A stretch of DNA of 64,000 nt. It comes from Cycas panzhihuaensis (Eukaryota; Cycadophyta). The notes below the pieces were generated by a model. The model did not search any database. It was not told the DNA's origin and saw nothing but the letters and a program-made list of their open reading frames with translations. Location of the stretch: contig CM041465.1 in assembly GCA_023213395.1 (NCBI GenBank), positions 113,033,741-113,097,740 of the forward strand. The letters run 5' to 3'. This document shows, one piece after another, positions 46,789 to 57,912 of the stretch (position 1 is its first letter; every line of letters starts with the position of its first letter). The translations under genes were made by a program, and so were the position numbers.

Positions 46789-48200
46789 AAAACATGCTTT
46801 TCCCCCAAAGCATGGGTAAATTTTGGTACTGTTGTATCCATTCTTCAGATTCCCATGTGGCTTCACTATTGTCCATTACTTTCTATTTGATAAGGTATTC
46901 TGTTATTTCATGAGAATGCAATCTTTTGGTGTGTTTCTAAAGGATACCTTCTGGTTTAACTAATAGTCCTACTTCCTCATCTAATATTGGAAGTTCTATA
47001 TGGATTGGTTCCCTTTTTCATGACTTCCTCTTAAGGCAAAAAATATGGAATGTATTATGTATTTGGCAATCTAGGGGAAGCTTTAATTTGTAGGCTACAT
47101 CTCCAATTTTAGCCAAGATTTTATAGGGTCCAAAAAATTTTGGTTGAAGCTTATTTCTCCTTATTTGTTTTAGGCTATTTTTCTTGTAGGGTTATAATTG
47201 CAGAAAAATCCAAATCTCCTACCTCGAATGAATGCTCCATTCTTTGAAGATCAACTTGTTACTTCATTCGATTACAAGTTAAGTTCAAGTTATCTTTTAA
47301 GGTATTTACTATCTGCCTTGACTATTGGTGATACTCTTCAATTGATTGTACTTTGGATGGATGGGTCCAATTAAGAATGGATGGTGGTTCAAATCCATAT
47401 AATAATTGAAAATGAGACATCTTGGAAGAAGTGTGGTAAATTGTATTATACCACCCTTCTACTAAATAAATCCATTTGTGCCATTGGAGTGGGCTTTGAG
47501 TGGTGAAATTACATAGATACCCCTCTATGCATTTATTTACGGCTTCTGTCTAACCGTTTAATTGCAGATGATACGCAGAACTCATATTAAGCTCCGTGCC
47601 TTCCAATTTGAATAATTCTTGCCAAAAATAATTGATGAATTTGGGATGATGATCGCTAACTATCACTTTTGGAAACCCATAGGGACGATATATCTCCTTG
47701 ATGAATAACTCTGCTATTTGAGGAGGTTTTGATGTTACTTGAGTTCCCCTAAAATGTGCATATTTGGTTAGTCAATCCACAACAACAAAAATGGTATCCT
47801 TACCTTCTGATTTTGGTAGCCTCGTGATGAAGTCCATAGATATCTCCTCTCATCTTTATTTTAGAATTGATAAAGGCTGAAGAAGACCTAGAGCTTTTAC
47901 ATTCTCTCATATGTTTCTTTGGCAGTGATCACATTCTGCACAAACTTTGATATTTCTTCTTCCATTCCTTTCTAGAAGAAATTTTCTTGAATTTTATGAT
48001 AAGTTTTATCTACTCTTGTATGGCCTCCCACTGGTGATGCATGGGCCTCCTCTAAGATCTTTGTTTTGATTGTCGCTACTACAGGCACTAGCATCTTACC
48101 TTTTCATAAGATTAAATTTCCTTAGAGAGAGTACTTGGTATTAAGTCCTTCCTTGATTTCTTGTAGTGCCTTTTGAGAATGAGCATCCTTGTCATAACCT
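46789..48200 (-). pseudogene. pol: Element F integrase and chromodomain
   Basis: The minus strand shows the integrase zinc-finger remnant (HASPVGGHTRVDKTYHKI) with its later Cys ligands altered, then a badly stopped core. The C-terminal GPY-like block (KFFGPYKILAKIGDVAYKL, about 47140-47080) is followed by IHNTFHIFCLK. The chromodomain follows at about 46915-46820 (ITEYLIK, then EATWESEEWIQQ). Family chromodomains bind histone marks and steer insertion toward heterochromatin. The aromatic-rich pattern is still readable, but stops precede it. Confidence 0.82.
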
Positions 48201-48249
48201 TTGACTAGTTCCTTCATCCATGATAGGTTAATTATGGTAATGGCTTTTA

Positions 48250-49740
48250 ATGATGCTTTATCCTCTTCATGATCTTCTGCTATAGATCTTGATAATGCAT
48301 CTCCTATGATGTTCTCCTTTCCTTTCTTGTAAACTATTGAAAAGTCAAATGCTTATAATTTCCTCACCTACTTTTGTTGTTCATCTGATAAAGATTTTTT
48401 ATTCAGGAAATATTTCAAACTGTCGTAATCAGTCTTGACGATAAATTTGTTTCCTAGCAAATATTGTCACCATTATTGGATGGCATGCATAATGGCTAGT
48501 ATTTCTTTGTCGTATATTAGTTTGAGGCACTCATGGTTATTGAGCTTATGACTTTCATATGCTAGTGGTCGATCTTCTTGTATTAAAACTACTCCTAACC
48601 CAAAACTGGAGGTGTCATATTCAATAGTGAAGGGTTTTGAGAATTGTTGTAGTGTAAGGACTTGGGCCATAGTTATAACTATCTTTAGTTATTGGAATGG
48701 TGCTTGTGCTAATTGATCCCATTTAAATGCCTCTTTTCTTGTCAAACCTATTAGAGGTGCAGCTATATGAGCATAGCCCTTAATAAATTTACGTACGAAA
48801 CTAGCAGCTTTTAAGAATCATTGTACTCTCGTAACATTCTTAGGTGTGGGCCAGTTGATAATCGCCTCGATCTTCTTTGGGTCAATTCACACTCCTTCGG
48901 AAGATATTCTATACCCCAAATATTCTAGCTCTGTTTGACCAAATATATATTTCTTTTTATTCGTGAATAATTGTTGGTTTTGTAATAACTGGAGGATGAT
49001 CTGTATGTGTTGGAGATGCTCCTACCAAGAATGGCTATAGATTAGGATATCATAAAAAAATACTAGCACAATTTTTTGAATATACAGCTTGAGGATCTAG
49101 TTCATCATATTTTGAAATATTATTGGGGCATTTGTTAGCCCAAAAGGCATAACCCAAAATTCAAATAGCCCTTCATATGTATGAAAAGTCGTCTTATGCA
49201 TGTCTTCCTCTTTGATGTGAATTTGATAGTATCTGGCATGTAGATCAATTTTTGAGAAGAACTTTACTCCATGAAGTTCATCCAAAAGTTCATCGATACA
49301 AGGAATCAGGTATCTATTCTTGATTGTTAATTTATTGAGATCCCAATAATCTCCACACATATGATATGATCCATCTTTCTTTCATGCAATTATAACTGGA
49401 GATGCGAAGGGACTACTACTTGGCACGATAATTCCTTGTTGGAGAGGATCTTGAGTGATGTGTTCAATCTCTTATTTATGATAGAATGGGTGTCTATCTA
49501 GCTTGATATTAATAGGGGCTTATTAAGGAACCAAATCAATTTCATGCTCATATCCATAACTAGGAGGAAGTTCAGGTGGTATATCCTCAAAAACCTTATT
49601 ATATTGGTCAATTAGTTCTTGTACCTCTATGGGAACTTCTTCTTCTACTATCTTATAATAGGAAATCATGAAGGAGATGGGATTTTTTTTAAGCATCTTT
49701 TCCATACGCTAAGATGATACCAATTGTACTGGAAGAATGT
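48250..49740 (-). pseudogene. pol: Element F reverse transcriptase and RNase H
   Basis: The open frame 49705-49523 holds the spacer (LIDQYNKVFEDIPPELPPS). RT spans about 49440-48850: SPFASPVIIA, MCGDYWDLNKLTIKNRYLIP, FFSKIDLHARYYQIHI and MPFGLTNAPIIFQNMMN. The catalytic box near 49050 reads FFYDIL in place of FFDDIL, so one Asp is Tyr. RNase H is seen at 48670-48473 (PFTIEYDTSSFGLGVVLIQ, RPLAYESHKLN), then YLLGNKFIVKTDYDSLKYFL. Several stops replace Gln or Trp. It is inactive. Confidence 0.9.
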
Positions 49741-51310
49741 CAGGAGCTTTCCACTTATACTTATGTTCCTTTTAATGAAAACATATAAACTACATCCGAA
49801 AATTGGTAACAATATTTCCCAAGATTTGAAGCCATTGTACTCCTAGAACCACGTCAACCTCACCAATAAGCATGGCAAACATACAAGATATGGTTGAGTA
49901 CTCTGTAATATGTAATCTTACTTATTGGTAATAACCACCATAAGGCAGAGTCCTACCATTTGCTATTACCACTTGGAATATATTAAGTGGCTTTACTATG
50001 AGAGCTAACTTTTCTACAGTAGGGTGATTTATAAAATTGTGTGTACTACCACTATCTACCAAAATAGAAACCTTTACATTTTTTATTAACCCTCAAAATC
50101 TCAATGTTTATGGTGTGTGCATTTCCCCAGTGATGGCTTGAAGTGATATCTAAACATTGTCCAAGTTTGTATTCAATAACTCCTCTATTTGGGCTTCGTC
50201 TTCTTGGACCAATGCTTCCTCTTCTATAATTTCATCCATAGTTTCATCAGGGAGAGGGTCTTCTTCATTATTCATCATGAACATTTTCTTAGGAGGGAAT
50301 CTATATTCTCGATTATACTTTCCTCCTCAATGAAAACATGTTCTATTCTTGATGTGTTCTACTCTTGACATTTGTTCATCTTTTTTCTCCCTCGTAGGAG
50401 CACCAACTTTAGTTCCAGACTGTGTCCAGTTTGGTTTAAATTGTTGGCTGGGAGGTCTTTCAAACTTAGTTCAATGAATGAAACTTTGTCTTCCTTCTCT
50501 GAATTTTACTTCAATGTTCCTAGCATGGTATATGGCATCAGTTAGGAAGTTCACCTCTATGGTCTTTAGTCAGTATCTGATATTACCTCAAAGACCTTCT
50601 ATGTATACTTCTACTAGTTAAGGTTCACTGATATGGGCATCCACCATACTATGTAGTGCTTAGAATTGTTTAGTATAAGATTGTACTGTATCGACCTACT
50701 GTAACATGGTAAGATGGGCGAAATAATCTATTTTCATTATATCTTCATATTGTTGGAATAGAGACTTCTTAAAAAAAATCCAATTATAGTGGATTGTTCC
50801 CTCATAATTTTTTGCCACCAGTGAAAAAATTGTAAGGCTTTTCCATATAAGTGCAACGTTAATACCACCAATTTTTCCTTATTGGTTAAATGGGTAGTTT
50901 TGAAGTAGACCTCCATCTACATCACCCAACTACAAATATCCTAGGATCTATCTAGGTCAAACTTTTCTAACTAAAATTTAGTTCCCTTAAGATCGAGCCC
51001 AATCTGATCTCATGAGTATTCCTCTTCTTATTGGCTCTTCTCCTCTTCTTTAGCTCCATTTTGAAATCTAAAATCTCTTTTTGGAGCCAATAGAATATCA
51101 TGAATTTCTTGTATATCTGATTTCATTTCCTTGTACTGGGTTTGCATTAGCATAATACTACTGTCCAAATGGTCCACCCCTTTTTACAGATCCTCGATTC
51201 CCTGGGAGGCCTAGAGCATCATTTTTCCTATTATGGTTTTTCCTAATCTTAACTCCGTTCTATTGGGAAAAACTTTTCTCAGATATTTCTTATAGAGACA
51301 TTCTAAATAC
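49741..51310 (-). pseudogene. gag: Element F gag and protease
   Basis: Minus gag region with retrotrans_gag-like blocks around 50950-50550 and a zinc knuckle near 50350-50305 (TCFH-stop-GGKYNREY), which resembles the CFNCGGK..EHRC knuckle of chromoviruses with two ligands lost. The protease follows at about 50065-49760: VSILVDSGSTHNFINHPTVE with an intact DSG catalytic triplet, then VDVVLGVQWLQ. Gag coats RNA in particles and protease would process the polyprotein. Frames are interrupted by stops. Confidence 0.82.
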
Positions 51311-51319
51311 CTGCTTCGA

Positions 51320-51338
51320 ACAAGGCTCTGATGCTACT
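51320..51338 (-). promoter_or_regulatory. Element F primer-binding site
   Basis: The plus strand reads AAGGCTCTGATGCTACT. Its reverse complement carries GCATCAGAGCC, one change from the initiator-Met core GTATCAGAGCC, next to the LTR at 51339. Confidence 0.8.
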
Positions 51339-51894
51339 TGTAGCAATCTTATAGAAGTCTTCTAAGAAATTTTATAAAAATAGTCAAAATATCCACCAAA
51401 TACACTTACAAAATATTCAATTAAGAGAGAAATAATACAAATCCACTCCAATACTTATGACATACAAATATAAAATGGTATAAAATGAATATGAATTGAA
51501 TAGATACAAGATTACCAAATGACTCTACAATTATTGTTGATAATGAATCTCTCTTCGAGGCGAGGTGCCCTCCACAATGCTCCCAAAAGGGCAAAAAATA
51601 TTGCAGTCCAAGACTTCTTCGATGATGATGAAATGAGGGAATATATCCTTCTTAAATAGGTGGCTAAAGGATAGCAATAGAAGTCAACTAGAAAAGATGA
51701 TATTCTTCTTAATACTGCATAAATAGAACTTGACCAGAACTTCTCAAAAAACTAGTAAGTTAACTTTAAATAATCATAACTTTTGATATATATGTGAGAA
51801 TTAACTTTTGTCTAGACCATTGGAATCATTATTCAGAGACCTTTGATTTAAATGGTCGTAAGCTATATTTATGATAATATTTAGGAATGCTACA
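51339..51894 (-). repeat. Element F 5' LTR
   Basis: 556 bp, TGTAGCAATCTTATAG to GGAATGCTACA (canonical TG..CA), followed by TAATA. Confidence 0.93.
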
Positions 51895-52346
51895 TAATAC
51901 ATACAAACTATAAGGATACTCTTATGTACATAGAGTGTTCCTTACTACACCACCCAAATAAAAATTATGTCATGAATAAATGGATCATCTACATTATAAT
52001 ATTCATAAACTAATAAATAAATTTAAAATGGTATATGGTCTACCTTTAATTAATAATAAATGTTATTTGTATAAACCCTATATATTTGGTAAACATCACA
52101 AAGAACCCTTTTTAAAAAAGAAAGCATTAAGAGTGAAGGAAAAATTAAGATTAGTTCACTTAGGCATCTATGGATCAATTCTTGTTATTTCACTAGGCAA
52201 AGCAAGATATTTCATCACTTTTATCGATGCCTTTTTAAGGAAGATATGGGGATTTTCATTGAGGAAAAAATCATAAGCCTACTTACTCAAAATAGTTTAA
52301 GAAGTTCATAAAGAATGATAGTAAACAAAATATTAAGATCTTATAT
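51895..52346 (+). pseudogene. pol: Element E pre-integrase and integrase start
   Basis: The open frame 51980-52276 reads MDHLHYNIHKLINKFKMVYG, then IFGKHHKEPF, EKLRLVHLGIYGSILVISLG and KARYFITFIDAFLRKIWGFS. This is the gag-pre-integrase domain running into the integrase core of copia. The zinc finger CxxC reads YLYKPY, so its Cys are lost, and the first catalytic Asp (HSD in the family) reads HLG. The frame fades by 52346 at a solo LTR. Confidence 0.82.
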
Positions 52347-52748
52347 TGTTAAAATATAATGTTTAATGTAGGTCCATTGTACACAAGGACTTCCCACCAT
52401 TCACCTACTTTGAGATATGTGAGATGCACACATATCGATGTTATCCCACTATTGAATAATATAACAACTCATTATATATGATAGGCTACTCATGAGGTGA
52501 TTATCATTATATATTTATACTCTCACCACCTTAGAACTTGAGAAAGAAGAGAAGAGAAAGATGTAATTCTTATGATCATAAGTAGAGTCCTAATTCTATC
52601 TTCTCCTATGGTTTTTTCCACATTAGATTTTCTACATATAAATCTTAGTGTCTATCTTGTGGTGATGATTATGTTTGATTGTGTTTATTTTACATGTTTG
52701 ATGTTTTATACTTATGAGTTTATATTATTGCATTCTCTATTTTTAACA
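52347..52748 (+). mobile_element. Solo LTR (copia-like)
   Basis: 402 bp beginning TGTTAAAATATAATG and ending TTTTTAACA, with a perfect 5-bp duplication TATAT on both sides (52342-52346, 52749-52753). A GGTTTTTTCCACATTAGATT motif near the 3' part resembles the R/U5 region of the A, B and D LTRs and suggests plus orientation. No primer site or internal region adjoins it, so it is probably a recombination product of a full element. Confidence 0.82.
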
Positions 52749-52753
52749 TATAT

Positions 52754-53476
52754 AACAAGTCTAAATCCTATTACCACTTAAGATAGAGATATAAAAAGAG
52801 AAAGAGTATAAAGAAGATAAAGAATAAGGTGAAGTTCTAAATAACATTTATTAACATAGCATAACATAATCTCTTTACGATAGAGTAGGGCATATATATC
52901 ACTAGCTCTCCACATTATTATATTCTTACCTCTAATATGACCAATATCTCATTTTCCTATTATTAAATTACTTTAATATTAACCTTTACTCCCACTAATG
53001 TTAACATCCTACTAAACTATTTCTATGTGGTAAATGGTATATACATACCCTCCTCCCTTAGATGATTATCACTCAAAGAATCTTAACACATTACTACATG
53101 TAATCGACTCTTATTATTATTATCTAATTGATAGGTACAATGAAGGTTTTTAGAAAAAAATTATATGAAATAGGAATCTGTCCATCTTTAGTAGATTTTG
53201 ATATGCCCTAAATGTCTATAATTTTAAAACCTCAAGCTTGTATTTTATGCTTTCTTAGGATACTTAGTCAATAAGGGCCTTGTTTGATGAGTTTTAGAAT
53301 GTTGGGTTTCTTCAAGATGTTAGCCAACTAAAATAAACATTAAGGTAAAGCATTGATATTAGTGTTTATTTATGGCTGGTGACTTTGGATATGAGCCTCC
53401 CTTTAAGATTTTAACTTTGGGTATGATCCTCCATTTACTTTTTTATAATATATTAAACTTTATATTACTTTATTAT
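52754..53476. other. Stretch without recognised gene
   Basis: AT-rich sequence with no coding signal and no repeat boundary that I can define. It lies between the solo LTR and the 3' LTR of element H. A short segment near 53432-53490 resembles 15158-15220 (GATCCTCC..., ATATTAAA.TTTA). Confidence 0.35.
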
Positions 53477-53885
53477 TGATGGAGAGAAGATATCATTATT
53501 AATCCACATGTATAATTTCAAATAAATTAAATATAAAAGCAATCAGACAATACACCGTGATTTAGCAAGTGGAAAACCTCTTTAGGGGAGAAAAAACCAC
53601 TTCATAAATATAGTAATTTTATAAGAATAAATTTTAGAATATATGATTAGAAGATGAGGATCTCATCCTATCTCTCTACAAGCTTGACCTAATCTTATGT
53701 AGCCAACCTCATTCTCGAATGATTCTCAAATAATTATTTCAAGAAGATAGAGTAGAGTTTGTTGAAATACAAAACCGTCTATTTTACCAAACTTTTAGTA
53801 AATAGCAATATATTATAATAATTAAACTATTACAATGATTAAACTTTATAATGATAACATTTAAATATAAAGATTATTTCTAACA
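53477..53885 (-). repeat. Element H 3' LTR (outer edge uncertain)
   Basis: On the minus strand TGTTAGAAATAATC begins right after the purine tract. The far edge is taken at TGATGGAGAG (53477) because it would give TG..CA ends. The other LTR is outside the window, so the length (about 409 bp) is not confirmed. Confidence 0.55.
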
Positions 53886-53895
53886 TCCCCCTTTA
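53886..53895 (-). promoter_or_regulatory. Element H polypurine tract
   Basis: The minus strand reads TTAAAGGGGGA directly before the LTR. It is in frame with the last codons of pol (NIKGGC, stop), so the pol frame runs through the tract into the LTR. Confidence 0.8.
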
Positions 53896-54674
53896 ATATT
53901 ATCTTCAGTATAATAGAGGATGAAGAAGATGATGAAGACTTTATTAATCTTTAATAGCTCTCATAACTTGATGAACTTAGCTTCTGTCAATGACTTTGTT
54001 AGTATATCAGTAATTTATAAGTTTATAAGACAATAAAATAAATTAATAATATTATCATTTACAAGATTATAAATAAAATGTTGATTCAATTCTATACGTT
54101 TAGTTCTAGAATGTGCTATAGGATTAGTGGCTATAAAAGTTACACCTTGATCATCAACTTTGATTTGAATAGAAGAATTAGGAAATAAACCAAGTTTATT
54201 TAATAGAGCTTTAATCTAAAGAGATTCCTTGCTAACTTCTATCAAGACTTGATATTTAGCTTCTATTATAAATAAGACCAACGATTATATCTTTTTGCTA
54301 GACCATATGGTAGGTGAAGAATCAAGAAAGAAGATATATCCAGCTCTAGATTTTTTATCATCTAAATCTCCTACCGAATTAAAATCTATATAACTTATTA
54401 AATTTAGATTAGTATTACAAAAAGTATATATTAGGCCATAACAAATTATACCTTGTAAATATCATAAAATTTATTTTGCTGCTTTTAAATATAAGGCAAT
54501 AACATAGGAAATATCTAGGTGAGTGTGGATTAAGTAAATGAGACTACCTATTAGCCAATAATATAATGTAGAATCACAAGATGGGATTTGATAATCAATT
54601 GATAATTTACACCTGATTGTAAAGGGTTTAGTGTTAGTTTTAAATTTTTCATATTAAATCTTTTAATTAGATTA
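53896..54674 (-). pseudogene. pol: Element H RNase H and RT end
   Basis: The minus strand shows YWLIGSLIYLIHTHLDISYV (RT end), then LISYIDFNSVGDLDDKKSRA with the first RNase H Asp altered to D-F-N. GYIFFLDSSPTIWSSKK, then IIEAKYQ with the Glu, and NPIAHSRTKRIELNQHFI follow, then DILTKSL at the end. A few Gln or Trp codons are stops. The 3' part of a copia pol, it completes H after the chromovirus G. Confidence 0.87.
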
Positions 54675-55048
54675 TGTTACATAACTTATCCGGCTAAGTT
54701 ATATAAACCACTATGGAACTTTGTGCATGTGCCGTCTAGCGGACCAATAGTATGCATGGGCGCTACCATCTAATAGAATGTAAGGCCACTTAGGCCACTA
54801 ATAGGATTACATGTATAAGACCCTATTTTGTCTATGTAAGGGTCATAAATTGTAAATGATGGTTATCTTGTTAGAACATTTTTATAAAGATTGTGCTGTA
54901 GTACTTTCTATCTTTTGGTGTTCATTTAGCGCTATGGTTTTCTTGTGAAGCTCTTGGTTAGCTTGTTTGCTTTGTTGGATAAGTAGATGCTGCTACGACT
55001 GTCAAATTCTCTACTGTCTCAAGACTATTGGTGAGAACAAACATCTCA
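54675..55048 (+). repeat. Element G 5' LTR
   Basis: TGTTACATAACTTATCC to AAACATCTCA, with equal length to the 3' LTR. TGTCTATGTAAGGGTC near 54830 is a possible TATA-like context; the 3' copy reads CTATATAAGGG. Confidence 0.95.
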
Positions 55049-55050
55049 AG

Positions 55051-55062
55051 TGGTATCAGAGC
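55051..55062 (+). promoter_or_regulatory. Element G primer-binding site (initiator tRNA-Met)
   Basis: TGGTATCAGAGC begins two bases after the LTR end and matches the plant initiator-Met primer core exactly. Confidence 0.93.
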
Positions 55063-56040
55063 TGCGTCGAGATCGTGGGAGGCTACCTAAAAGTCCAGAA
55101 ATTTTTTTTCCCTATCAGATCAAGTACTCTCTCTACCCTAGTAGAGATCGAGAAAAAACCTTTGCTTAGTACTCTCTCCATGAAGATTGAGGAATGGTAT
55201 CGGGACAGTCTAAGCATCAAGAGAAAAGGGAAATTCTTTTCCCAGGTAACTCTAGTACTTTATCCCTTGTCTTTTATCTGGTTTTAATTTCATTCCTATT
55301 TTTTAAATTCTAGCATTGAAGTATATCTTAAAGGTAGATAACCTCACTGGGTAGCTACTTTTCTCCCTCCTGCCTCATTTCCTAGGTATCGTAAGGGTCT
55401 GTCATTTTGGCTAAGCGCATAGTGGCCCTCATGCCCTTTGTGTGAAGGATTAGAGTATCACTCCTGAGCCAAGCCCTAGACAGAACTTGGCTACAGCAGT
55501 GCACCTCCACATACCTTCAGGTATATCGGAGGACCCCATCTTCAAGTCCTAATTCTTTTCTAGCATAGGCAACTTATCTAGTGGTTGGTAGGTTAAGACT
55601 GTAAGCCACCTCATAATTAAAAAAAAAAAAACAGAGAGAGAGAGAGAGAAGAGAAAAAAAAAAAAAAACTCCACTCAAGTCAGTGAGAAAATTTACCCTT
55701 ACAGATATATACCTAATTTTGATCAGCATATCGTACTGGTCAATTTGCATTAGGTTGGTAAATACTATAAATTTTCTCAAAGTACCTAGTCACTGGTGGG
55801 TCCCACCTCACCCACCCCCCCCACACTTCACAAGCTTTTCACACTGTTGAAAGAACTTGATATCTTGTTTATGTAACTTTCTTTGGGGTCAACAGGCTAC
55901 AGACACCCCATAATCCCCCTATTTCCCCCTCTCTTTCCCTTAACAACCCCTTTTTCTTACATCTCGTTCTTTCTTGGTCTTTCCCACTTCGTTCATTCCC
56001 CTTCTTTCTACTTATTCCCGCCTCTTTACGCCCTTTCTCC
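55063..56040 (+). other. Element G leader with A/GA-rich tract
   Basis: About 1 kb between primer site and gag start. It contains a purine microsatellite at 55618-55669 (A-run, (AG)n, A-run) and a CT-rich stretch from 55900 to 56040 leading to the gag ATG. No protein is recognised. Confidence 0.65.
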
Positions 56041-57003
56041 ATGGCTCCTTAAAGCAATAGTGACAAAATCTCATCACTCGAGACTGAAGTCCACAAAATT
56101 AATGAGGATTTTGCCCACATACATAATGAGCTTAAAAAGGAAGTAACTACCATACGCATAGACTTTAGCTCACAATTGCAAAACTTAACATCTCATGCTG
56201 ATGTCCAAGATGTAATTAAGAGATTGAACAACTTCTCTCCTCCACTACCAGTGGGCCCCACACAATAATAAATTATGCCTCCACCTCCATGTCAACAATA
56301 ACCATTCCATCACAAGATCAACATACCCACATTTGATCCGGATCTCAACAGGGATAGTGCACGAAGTTGGATTAGTAAACTAGAGTCTTACTTTGCACTC
56401 AACCTAATGTCAGTGAATGAGCAACTGACATTTGCTTCCATTCACTTAGATGGAAAGGCACATCATTGGTTCTGATGGTGGAAATGGGAGTACCCCTCCA
56501 GCCAGTCTTGGGTATACTTCTCTGCCTATTTTTTCAAGCAGTATGAAGATACTTGGAGTCAATCTTTTTTTATACAGCTAACACGTTTGAAGCAAGTATC
56601 CTCTGTCAAAGTCTACACAGACGAGTTCCAATCTTTACGTAATCATGTTGATCAATAACTTGATAAACAGATAGAGATAGATACGTATGTGTCCAGACTT
56701 AAAGAACATATCCAAATGCACTTGAAGATAATCTCTCTACCCACTCTAAAGGATGCAATTAATATGGCTAAAGTAGTAGAAGCAGAATATGTTGTAGAAA
56801 GACCTCCTCCATTTAGACGAGACTCCACGTGGTTTTCACGATCCCAACAAGCTGATATGGCCTAGTCCCAAAGACCACGATCACGCCCAAGACCAGAGGA
56901 CACCCCAGCTACATCTCTCGAGCAGTGCACTGAGGAATCATCATCGAAGTCCATCCACATCACTCCTACAGAGGCACAACATCGTCAGGAAGTTGGTCTA
57001 TGT
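56041..57003 (+). pseudogene. gag: Element G gag
   Basis: The ATG at 56041 opens MAP then a stop, then SSLETEVHKINEDFAHIHNE, a coiled-coil-like start usual for chromovirus gag. The retrotrans_gag domain follows: SARSWISKLESYFALN, FASIHLDGKAHHWF, FFKQYEDTWSQSFFIQLTRL and VKVYTDEFQSLRNHV. Stops sit at Gln (CAA to TAA) and Trp (TGG to TGA) sites. Zinc-knuckle remnants begin at about 56993 and continue in the next frame. Confidence 0.9.
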
Positions 57004-57912
57004 ATGCAATATTCTGAAAAATGGACCACTGGTCACAATAGAATCTGTACAGCTAGGAACATGGTCTTCACAATTGACCCAGACTTACCCTTGGATGATG
57101 ACCCTGATACTAAGCATGAATATGATGATGAACGCCATGACCACCTTGCTGAAGAGTTACCCCCAAACCCTGAGCCTAAAGTTTCCTTATCCACAGTTAC
57201 CTCCATTGCATGTCTTGAACCACTTCGAGTCAAAGGAATACTTAGGAAAACCCCAATTACCATTTTGATTGACGGTGGTGCATCACTAAATTTCATCGAC
57301 ATCTCCATTACCTGCCAATTGAATCTTTACATAGAACCTAAAATTAGCTTCACTTGCTCCTTACCTAGTCATCACATACTCCATTGTACGGGAATAATAA
57401 AAAACCTCACAATCCTCATTGGCTCATATAACCTTGTCTCTGATTTTTATGCCCTGTCCATAGGTGGGTTAGATGCAATTCTTGGTATACAATGGCTCCA
57501 GACTTTAGGGACTTATAGCACCAATAACTCACCCACGCCCCCCTTCATTATGTTCAAAGATCACATGGGTTGCTCTCATAAACTTTATGGGATGCAAGCC
57601 CCCCTAAACAAAGTAATCTCACCCTCACGAATGCATCGCCAACTCAACGGTAACATTGGATACATCATTCGTCTTAACTATATCCAAGCCCCCTCGGGTA
57701 TCCACCCTGATATCCAGCAAGTATTAAATCAATACCAATCTATATTTGCTCCATTACCTGCTAGTCCCCCACTTAATCGAGGCTTTTATCATACTATTAA
57801 GTTACAAAGTTGGCACGACCCAATAAACCTTCGACCATATAGAAATTCCTATTTCCAAAAAAATGAAATCAAAAAAATCATGTGGGAATTGCTGGACATG
57901 GGTATCATCTAA
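57004..57912 (+). pseudogene. pol: Element G gag end, protease and RT start (302-codon open stretch)
   Basis: The frame starts within the knuckle, where the family second Cys is Tyr (GLCMQYSEKWTTGHNRIC), so the metal site is lost. An acidic linker follows (DPDLPLDDDPDTKHEYDDE). The aspartic protease follows at about residues 85-165: TILIDGGASLNFIDISI, with DGG in place of the usual DSG, and GGLDAILGIQWLQTLG. The spacer HPDIQQVLNQYQSIFAPLPA and the RT start NLRPYRNSYFQKNEIKKIM end at the stop that replaces Gln in GIIQPS-type blocks. It is the longest open stretch in the window. Confidence 0.9.

Larger units (their letters stand above)
46218..51894 (-). mobile_element. Element F: Ty3/gypsy chromovirus
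   Basis: Minus strand, LTRs of 555 and 556 bp (46218-46772, 51339-51894). Flanks TAACA and TAATA form a target duplication with one mismatch in element E. The order gag, protease, RT, RNase H, integrase, chromodomain defines a chromovirus. The primer site (GCATCAGAGCC on the minus strand) lies next to the 5' LTR and a purine tract (GAGGGGGGAAGACT) next to the 3' LTR. All frames are broken. Confidence 0.95.
34100..52346 (+). mobile_element. Element E: Ty1/copia remnant in three pieces
   Basis: Three plus-strand segments read as one copia element once the guests are removed: gag (34183-34938), protease region (45969-46217) and pre-integrase/integrase (51895-52346). They are interrupted by D (34939-45968) and F (46218-51894). 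No LTR of E is recognised and nothing after the integrase start is found, so both ends seem lost. It is the oldest layer of this part of the window. Confidence 0.75.

Noticed and set aside
15158-53490. Similarity of 15158-15220 to 53432-53490 as a shared LTR end
   Set aside because: It is short and low in complexity, and the implied orientations disagree with the primer-site candidate at 15452 and with element H.
55051-55062. TGGTATCAGAGC strings as tRNA genes
   Set aside because: They are complementary to the 3' end of initiator tRNA-Met and sit next to LTRs; no cloverleaf can be drawn around them.
55618-55669. A/GA-rich tract as a LINE or SINE tail
   Set aside because: It lies inside the leader of G with no flanking duplication and A-runs on both sides; a simple purine microsatellite fits better.
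57033-57308. Antisense frame over the element G protease
   Set aside because: It is a shadow of the 302-codon plus-strand frame, which has clear protease and gag motifs.
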